From Strix aluco (lineage: Eukaryota > Chordata > Aves > Strigiformes > Strigidae), in contig NC_133935.1 of NCBI RefSeq assembly GCF_031877795.1, positions 87,054,748 to 87,118,747 on the forward strand: DNA of 64,000 nucleotides, given 5' to 3'. The position numbers and the translations under genes were made by a program. Under the pieces are notes generated by a model. The model worked only from the letters and a program-made list of their open reading frames with translations, was not told the origin of the DNA and did not search any database. How positions within the stretch are numbered: position 1 is the first letter of the stretch; the number at the start of each line of letters is the position of its first letter. Positions 60,701-64,000 of this stretch are shown one piece after another.

Positions 60701-62794
60701 CATTACACTTTTGTTCCTGTTATCCTACAGTGTAAAAATTAAAAACAAAACCAGGGCAGAAATAGGTAGCACAATATAATTTCCTAAGGTAGAACATGAG
60801 CCCCTGCATACTGTAGTCTAAAATTGCTACATGCATTGATTTAGCTGGGGTTTTTTGGTTTTGTTTGGGTTGGTTTTTTTAGTGTTTCACCCTGGTAGTA
60901 AGCTCACGTATCTGAGGTTTATCCTGTTCTTATGTGGTGTCAGGCAATTACTTTTCCTGCCTTGTATCCCACTTATCTCCCTAGTTTCAGGATTGTTTCT
61001 CCCCTTACTATTAGGGGTCTATTTAAAGATTGGTCTTTATATCTCTTTCTTAACCTCACAGTTCAGCCTAACTCCTAGTCTCCTCTTCCATATTTAGGAT
61101 TCTAACTTTATATCATCCACAAGCTGACATAACTGGGAAAAAAATGGTTTCATCATTTCTCTATTACAGGGTGCTGTGACAGCTTCAGTTCAGGCTATCC
61201 TGGGTCGGGGGGGATTTATAGCCAAAATGTAATGTTACATTTAAACTTTTTTTTTGTATTTATGGGTTAATCTTTCAAATATGTGGCATTAGTGGTATGA
61301 TTTGCACCTCTTTATATTTCTCATATTTCTTATCTTCTTAAAAATAAAATGATTTGTATTATTCTCCCTTTCCCCCCCTCCTATTCTGTAGCTGCTTCTA
61401 TGATTGAAAACAGGTTATTTCTTTATTATATCATATATCTTCCAGTCCCTGTCACACTACCAGGGCAGCTTACTTTGGTGAAGAAAACAGACTTGATTAC
61501 TATTTCATTTCTCAAGAAGCATTTGACAAAATGGTGAACACAGTAAGTACCCGACTAGTATCCTAGTAAGCCTATTTCCTACATCCAGAGTGAACTCAAC
61601 TTTTCTGTCCAGGTCTGACTTTTTTTTTTTTTTTACATTAAGTTTGTGTCTGTGTGCACATGCTTATTCACCCACAGTTATGTGACTTAAGTTCACAGAC
61701 ACAAACCACAAATTCGTTGTATATTTATGCTGTCTCTTCATCTGTATGAATGTATAGAAACCATTAGTGGTCAGTAGGAATCTTCAAACAGTAATATAAT
61801 GTAGAAATAAACTTATTTCTGGATGCAGATATCTAGTGTGTGTGCAGGAAAGAAAAACTCTTGAAATAGCTGTCATCTTTTTTTTATCTTTTTTTTTTTT
61901 TCCTTTTTTCAAAAGCTTCCAGCAACCCTGCAGGGAATGCAGTCTTTTAAAGTTTAGCAAATTCACCCTAAAGGCACTGTGTTTCTCTCCGAAGACAGTG
62001 TGCCTCCAGCTACTCTTTCTGATGCCTTTTGCTGCCTGCAATAAAACTTTGGCTTGAAAACCCACAACAGAGCTCATTATTTGAACATATACAAATGGGA
62101 GAGCCAACACAGTCTTAAGCAACTGATCTGGTCCTTAATGATAACTCTTAGTTATCAAGTAGTCTAATTTTAAAAGAATATAATCTGCTTACATCTCTCT
62201 AGACATCCTACTGGGAACCAAAGTTTCAGTTGTCAGGTTTTAACTTTGAAATTTCTTGGCCAATTATACATTCTCCTTGCAGATTTGTTTCTGTCCTCTC
62301 TTTTCTTTGGCATCTTCTATTTTACATGGCACGGCCATATGGTTTGATGTAATGTCAAAAGAAGGATGCCCCTAGCTTTAGATCTTGCTTTCTTTACAGT
62401 GTGAATGAATAACCAGTGAAAGCTGTAATCTGTCAGCAGCTTGTTTTCAAGATGCTGGTGTTTTATTGTCCATGAACAATGTACAAGCCTGTACCCTGCA
62501 GGACTGACTAGTGCTCTCTGCAAATTTTGTGCTCCCATTGGACTCATTATCACTGATGATTTAGGGAGAAACTTTGTAGGGAGAGAAAACAACAAAGTCC
62601 AGAGTGATTATGCTTCTTTAAGGAAGTTGTTTCCCTTAAAATATTTCCTTTGTCATTATACTTGCTGTTTTGAATTTCAGGGGAAGTTCATAGCAACTTA
62701 TAAATACAGTGGCTATTACTATGGACTTGGAAGAAACACTGTAGAATCAATTGCCAGAGAGGGTCTTGCAACCTGTGTTCACTTTGAAATAGAG
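36563..62794 (+). CDS. LRGUK: LRGUK, 5' part of the gene (13 exons in window)
   Basis: LRGUK combines N-terminal leucine-rich repeats with a guanylate-kinase-like domain. In mice it is needed for manchette, basal body and acrosome function in spermatids. Coding exons seen are exon 1 (from 36563) and exons 2-13 at the positions given separately. Exons 2-13 add to 1248 nt with every splice phase compatible and no in-frame stop. The protein has an acidic N-terminus, nine SDS22-like LRRs (LxxLxLxxNxI pattern), a cap region, a linker ([15 protein letters not shown]) and the start of the guanylate kinase fold. The remainder of the kinase and the C-terminus lie beyond 64000. It sits downstream of EXOC4 on the same strand, as in human 7q33. 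Confidence 0.95.
36773..37894 (+). other. LRGUK: LRGUK intron 1
   Basis: About 1.1 kb (or slightly less if the donor is at 36848). Acceptor is ttttatag at 37894. I see no repeat or other gene in it. Confidence 0.65.
37895..38002 (+). CDS. LRGUK: LRGUK exon 2
   Basis: 108 nt, 36 codons, phase 0 at both ends. It encodes the segment before the first LRR ([20 protein letters not shown] then YVYLNLSLS), which is well conserved in LRGUK. Acceptor ttttatag, donor ca|gtaagt. An alternative in-frame acceptor six bases later (ggtcag|ttt) would drop two residues. Confidence 0.93.
38003..38654 (+). other. LRGUK: LRGUK intron 2
   Basis: 652 bp of unique sequence with no repeat that I recognise. Confidence 0.85.
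38655..38736 (+). CDS. LRGUK: LRGUK exon 3 (LRR 1)
   Basis: 82 nt, phase 0 to 1. Encodes [20 protein letters not shown] then LSYNKIN, the first canonical repeat. Acceptor tttccag, donor atg|gtatgt. Confidence 0.95.
38737..39801 (+). other. LRGUK: LRGUK intron 3
   Basis: 1065 bp, unique sequence, no recognisable repeat. Acceptor gttactag is pyrimidine-poor. Confidence 0.85.
39802..39902 (+). CDS. LRGUK: LRGUK exon 4 (LRR 2)
   Basis: 101 nt, phase 1 to 0. Two bases complete an Asp codon with exon 3. Encodes [20 protein letters not shown] followed by [13 protein letters not shown]. The second repeat keeps the LxxLNASNN pattern. Donor caag|gtaagt is strong. Confidence 0.95.
39903..40671 (+). 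other. LRGUK: LRGUK intron 4
   Basis: 769 bp. AT-rich unique sequence with no gene or repeat recognised. Confidence 0.85.
40672..40753 (+). CDS. LRGUK: LRGUK exon 5 (LRR 3 and start of 4)
   Basis: 82 nt, phase 0 to 1, the same length and phases as exon 3. Encodes [20 protein letters not shown] then LTKLLLD. The donor that follows is gtatccttt, a U12-type and not a U2-type signal. Confidence 0.95.
40754..44002 (+). other. LRGUK: LRGUK intron 5, U12-type (minor spliceosome) intron
   Basis: The 5' splice site is GTATCCTTT (40754-40762), an exact match to the U12 consensus RTATCCTTT. Near the 3' end, ttccttaaac (43975-43984) matches the U12 branch-point consensus TTCCTTRAC at eight of nine positions, about 19 bases before the terminal AG. 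The acceptor (acttctgtatag) has almost no polypyrimidine tract, another U12 trait. Length is 3249 bp. A perfect 15-bp tandem pair lies at 42011-42040. No other gene is seen; a 130-codon minus-strand open frame at 41380-41772 resembles nothing known to me. Confidence 0.85.
42011..42040. repeat. Perfect 15-bp tandem duplication
   Basis: gtgcagaatttagaa occurs twice without spacer. Within intron 5 of LRGUK. Confidence 0.9.
44003..44127 (+). CDS. LRGUK: LRGUK exon 6 (LRRs 4-5)
   Basis: 125 nt, phase 1 to 0. With the split codon it continues LRR 4 ([20 protein letters not shown]) and LRR 5 ([20 protein letters not shown]). The split codon gives Phe where Gly is found in mammals. Donor ctg|gtaagg. 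Confidence 0.95.
44267..44385 (-). mobile_element. Old CR1 3'-end fragment
   Basis: Reads ggatcatagaatgatatagg, then gaagatcatctgatcc and cagggccttgtccagctggg. This is the reverse complement of the 3'UTR of an older CR1 subfamily. It is diverged by many substitutions. Confidence 0.8.
45800..45915 (+). mobile_element. Possible MIR-type SINE remnant
   Basis: tttcctcatctgttaaaagg followed by taataataattctg and a later ggaggttgtg match the order of MIR 3' motifs. Confidence 0.5.
47538..47681 (+). CDS. LRGUK: LRGUK exon 7 (LRRs 6-8)
   Basis: 144 nt, 48 codons, phase 0 both ends. Encodes [20 protein letters not shown], then [20 protein letters not shown] and MINLEDNQ. These are regular 22-residue SDS22-type repeats. 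Acceptor ttcttag, donor cag|gtagca. Confidence 0.96.
47682..50563 (+). other. LRGUK: LRGUK intron 7
   Basis: 2882 bp. Contains a reverse-strand CR1 of about 675 bp (48914-49590). The remainder is AT-rich unique sequence. Confidence 0.85.
48914..49590 (-). mobile_element. CR1 LINE, 5'-truncated, older subfamily
   Basis: The left end is the CR1 terminus (gtcacagaatcactgaatcattcagg). The reverse frame encodes the end of the reverse transcriptase, with [20 protein letters not shown] and later [13 protein letters not shown] readable over about 190 codons without a stop. It is clearly divergent from the four young copies (for example [16 protein letters not shown] here), so it belongs to another CR1 lineage. 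The right limit is near 49560-49590. Confidence 0.92.
50564..50644 (+). CDS. LRGUK: LRGUK exon 8 (LRRs 8-9)
   Basis: 81 nt, 27 codons, phase 0 both ends. Encodes [20 protein letters not shown] then LLKNPVQ, the end of the LRR array. Acceptor actaattag, donor cag|gtaaga. Confidence 0.96.
50868..50972 (+). mobile_element. CR1 3'-end fragment
   Basis: Reads gagcaacttggtctagcgga, then aaggtgtccctgtccatgg and the terminus gatctttaaggtcccttcc ... ctgtgattctat. This is a typical CR1 3'UTR end in + orientation, of a different subfamily from the young copies. Confidence 0.88.
51752..51800. repeat. AT-rich imperfect palindrome/tandem repeat
   Basis: ataatgcaaa flanks two copies of an aattataattaatt unit. 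The stretch is only A/T apart from two G-C steps. Confidence 0.7.
52155..52241 (+). CDS. LRGUK: LRGUK exon 9 (LRR cap)
   Basis: 87 nt, 29 codons, phase 0 both ends. Encodes [20 protein letters not shown] then LKKVSVEEK, the LRRcap-like motif that closes SDS22-type repeat arrays. Acceptor tccttcag, donor aag|gtatgt. Confidence 0.96.
52242..54251 (+). other. LRGUK: LRGUK intron 9
   Basis: 2010 bp. Contains two similar segments of about 52 bp (53024-53075 and 53979-54030), the second of which looks like a cryptic micro-exon. Otherwise unique sequence. Confidence 0.85.
54252..54358 (+). CDS. LRGUK: LRGUK exon 10 (linker)
   Basis: 107 nt, phase 0 to 2. Encodes [20 protein letters not shown], then [15 protein letters not shown] plus two bases of a Ser codon. 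This linker between LRRs and kinase domain is highly conserved in LRGUK. Acceptor tggaaacag, donor acag|gtaagc. Confidence 0.96.
54930..55102 (+). mobile_element. MIR-type SINE (amniote)
   Basis: The segment contains ctcagtctcatttctcatct, then agaagatggaaatcaccaca, gtgttgtgatatttg and gctttgatatactctgatgg, in the same order as the amniote MIR 3' half. The closing gaagatactataaaatg fits the tail. Confidence 0.75.
56120..56362 (+). mobile_element. Ancient CR1 (turtle-like 3'UTR type)
   Basis: The phrases gtaattaaccattggaacaa, tctaccaagggt, and near the end gatgatcacagtagtccctt ctggccttgaaatctatt match the 3' region of the old CR1 group that is abundant in turtles and crocodilians. In birds such copies are old and scattered. 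Confidence 0.8.
57280..57482 (+). mobile_element. MIR-type SINE (amniote), near full length
   Basis: Starts with agtctagtggatggaacgctg and ccaggatctgggttca, the tRNA-like head of MIR elements (B-box-like ggttca). It continues to gatagtactccacaggag, agactgaatta and agtgcttctgaag, the MIR tail. It spans most of a MIR unit. Confidence 0.75.
58575..58694 (+). CDS. LRGUK: LRGUK exon 11 (kinase P-loop)
   Basis: 120 nt, phase 2 to 2. Encodes [20 protein letters not shown] then [19 protein letters not shown]. This starts the guanylate-kinase-like domain: beta strand MLVLV and a P-loop of the form GxxxxGK. The residue after GK is Arg where active kinases have Ser/Thr. Acceptor ttcttgtag, donor tatgg|gtaagt. 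Confidence 0.96.
58695..61445 (+). other. LRGUK: LRGUK intron 11
   Basis: 2751 bp with a poly-T run (58772-58788). No interspersed repeat or gene recognised. Confidence 0.85.
58772..58788. repeat. Poly-T run
   Basis: Seventeen consecutive T residues. Confidence 0.85.
61446..61542 (+). CDS. LRGUK: LRGUK exon 12 (GMP-binding region)
   Basis: 97 nt, phase 2 to 0. The split codon restores Gly, then [20 protein letters not shown] and [12 protein letters not shown]. It corresponds to the TTRxxRxGE nucleotide-binding loop of guanylate kinases, with Tyr in place of the second Arg. Acceptor tcttccag, donor aca|gtaagt. Confidence 0.95.
61543..62680 (+). other. LRGUK: LRGUK intron 12
   Basis: 1138 bp with T-runs near 61620 and 61880. 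No other feature recognised. Confidence 0.85.
62681..62794 (+). CDS. LRGUK: LRGUK exon 13 (kinase domain, continued)
   Basis: 114 nt, 38 codons, phase 0 both ends. Encodes [20 protein letters not shown] then [18 protein letters not shown], matching the guanylate kinase segment in which a hydrophobic strand is followed by the NxYG loop. Acceptor aatttcag, donor gag|gtaagg. It is the last LRGUK exon in the window. Confidence 0.96.
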
Positions 62795-64000
62795 GTAAGG
62801 ATTACTTATTGCCTAACCATTTTTGAATGAATCATTCTGTGAGAACTGTCCTGGGGACGAATTCCTGCAGTTTGGCTAAGGTTTGTTTCAGCTGCCTAGA
62901 CACAGCCGCTTAGTGACACAAGAGACATCCTACAACCTTCTGCCCGACCTACAGCTGCTGCTGGTCCATTTGAACCAGTTGTGTGGGCTGCATTACAGTC
63001 ACTGGAGACACAGTTTGGTCAGATGAACTGCATTTTTAACTCCACTGCTTGTATCAAGTAGCTCTCCACTGTCCATATGTAAACCACGCCACTCCCTTTA
63101 TAGGCAACCAAATTTAGTCAGATGAATCCTTCTCCTGGCTTCTTAACATTTCCAGGCCTATTTTCAGTCTTCAGCAGGCTCATCTCCCCACCACATCACC
63201 AGTACTTTCCATTATAGTACCCTCAGCTTTTCAACCATGTGCTTTCCACCCATCTACAGCTTATAGTGGGACTGGTCTAGAGCTGCACATCTACCGATCA
63301 CCCCTAAAATCATGCCATGTTTCTCCTCTGCTGATGAAGCAATGGACAATGCATGCAGGCCTGAGGCAATATTTTGGGCAGAACTATTAAAAGATGCAAT
63401 CTCTTTGAGGAATTACTTTACCCTCTCTGAGATTTGTCAGGTGCACAAGCACAGATGGCAGAATCTCAGAAGTCATGCTGCGTTAGGAAAGTAGGTCACA
63501 AACAAAGAGTCAAAACCTATCTATTGGAATCCCAAAAGAGTAACTTTTAAGATAATTTTCTAATTATGTACTCCTCATTATCTTAGATCAAGATTTACTA
63601 GCTAGGGGTTGAGGTGACAAAAAGAAAAGGCGTGCTACATCTCCTCCCAAATTCTTTCTACAAAATAAGCTCCATCTATATGAGCTTCCAAAATGAGAGA
63701 CTCTACAGAGTGCCTGGAATGTGATACTGAGTGTTGCTGGGTTTCACTGTGTTTGTAGGGCTCAGCTCTACCTCTGGGGGATTACTACAAGTTAACAGAA
63801 ACTACTACATTCCATGATAGATGGGGAAAAAAAATAAAGATAAAAAAGAAATGTAGGAGACTGCGGTGCTAATGTAGGATCCTAAGTTGTAGATCCAGAG
63901 TTAGGGGAATGACTAGGGAGACTGGAGCAAAAATTGATACTAAATTTAATTAATTTTAGAATTATTATTTTGTTTGTGAGGCTGATGATTGAAAAACTAG
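62795..64000 (+). other. LRGUK: LRGUK intron 13 (partial)
   Basis: At least 1206 bp without a recognisable next exon. The remaining kinase residues and C-terminal region must lie beyond the window. Confidence 0.8.

Noticed and set aside
1..64000. CRISPR arrays, operons, prophage or other prokaryotic systems
   Set aside because: Gene structure and repeats are vertebrate; no spaced direct repeats or clustered bacterial-type genes are present.

Overview
This is vertebrate nuclear DNA, almost certainly from a bird. Coding sequence is split into short exons with GT-AG boundaries and kilobase introns. The interspersed repeats are mainly 5'-truncated CR1 LINEs, with a few old MIR-type SINEs and LTR-like segments. 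There are no Alu-like or L1-like elements. Four nearly identical CR1 copies within 32 kb point to a lineage with recent CR1 activity. CR1-rich groups such as woodpeckers and their relatives fit, but that placement is a guess.

Layout. Positions 1-20028 are the 3' part of the last intron of EXOC4 (exocyst subunit Sec8, + strand). It holds two young CR1 copies, MIR-like debris, an AT-rich block that looks like a conserved regulatory element, and a CpG-rich pocket with a perfect 20-bp palindrome. The terminal EXOC4 coding exon is 20029-20266, followed by about 1.1 kb of 3'UTR and an ATTAAA signal at 21378. From about 21.4 to 36.2 kb is intergenic DNA with a possible LTR (about 22.6-23.1 kb), two more young CR1 copies (28.9 kb +, 33.1-34.0 kb -), and a better supported ERV-type LTR at about 30.44-31.29 kb.

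From 36.2 kb to the end is the 5' part of LRGUK (leucine-rich repeats and guanylate kinase domain containing), + strand. Its GC-rich promoter carries two ZNF143-type motifs, an inverted CCAAT box, an RFX X-box-like site and a YY1-type site. Thirteen exons lie in the window. Exons 2-13 total 1248 nt (416 codons) and their splice phases all agree. They encode nine SDS22-type LRRs, the cap region and the first half of the guanylate-kinase-like domain; the rest lies beyond 64000. EXOC4-LRGUK in tandem is the same order as on human chromosome 7q33.

Main observations: intron 5 of LRGUK has the signature of a U12-type (minor spliceosome) intron; the kinase P-loop lacks the usual Ser/Thr after Gly-Lys; and the promoter combines housekeeping and ciliary/spermiogenic type sites. 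No new defence, mobile or metabolic system was found. Most other long open frames are chance or lie inside CR1 remnants.
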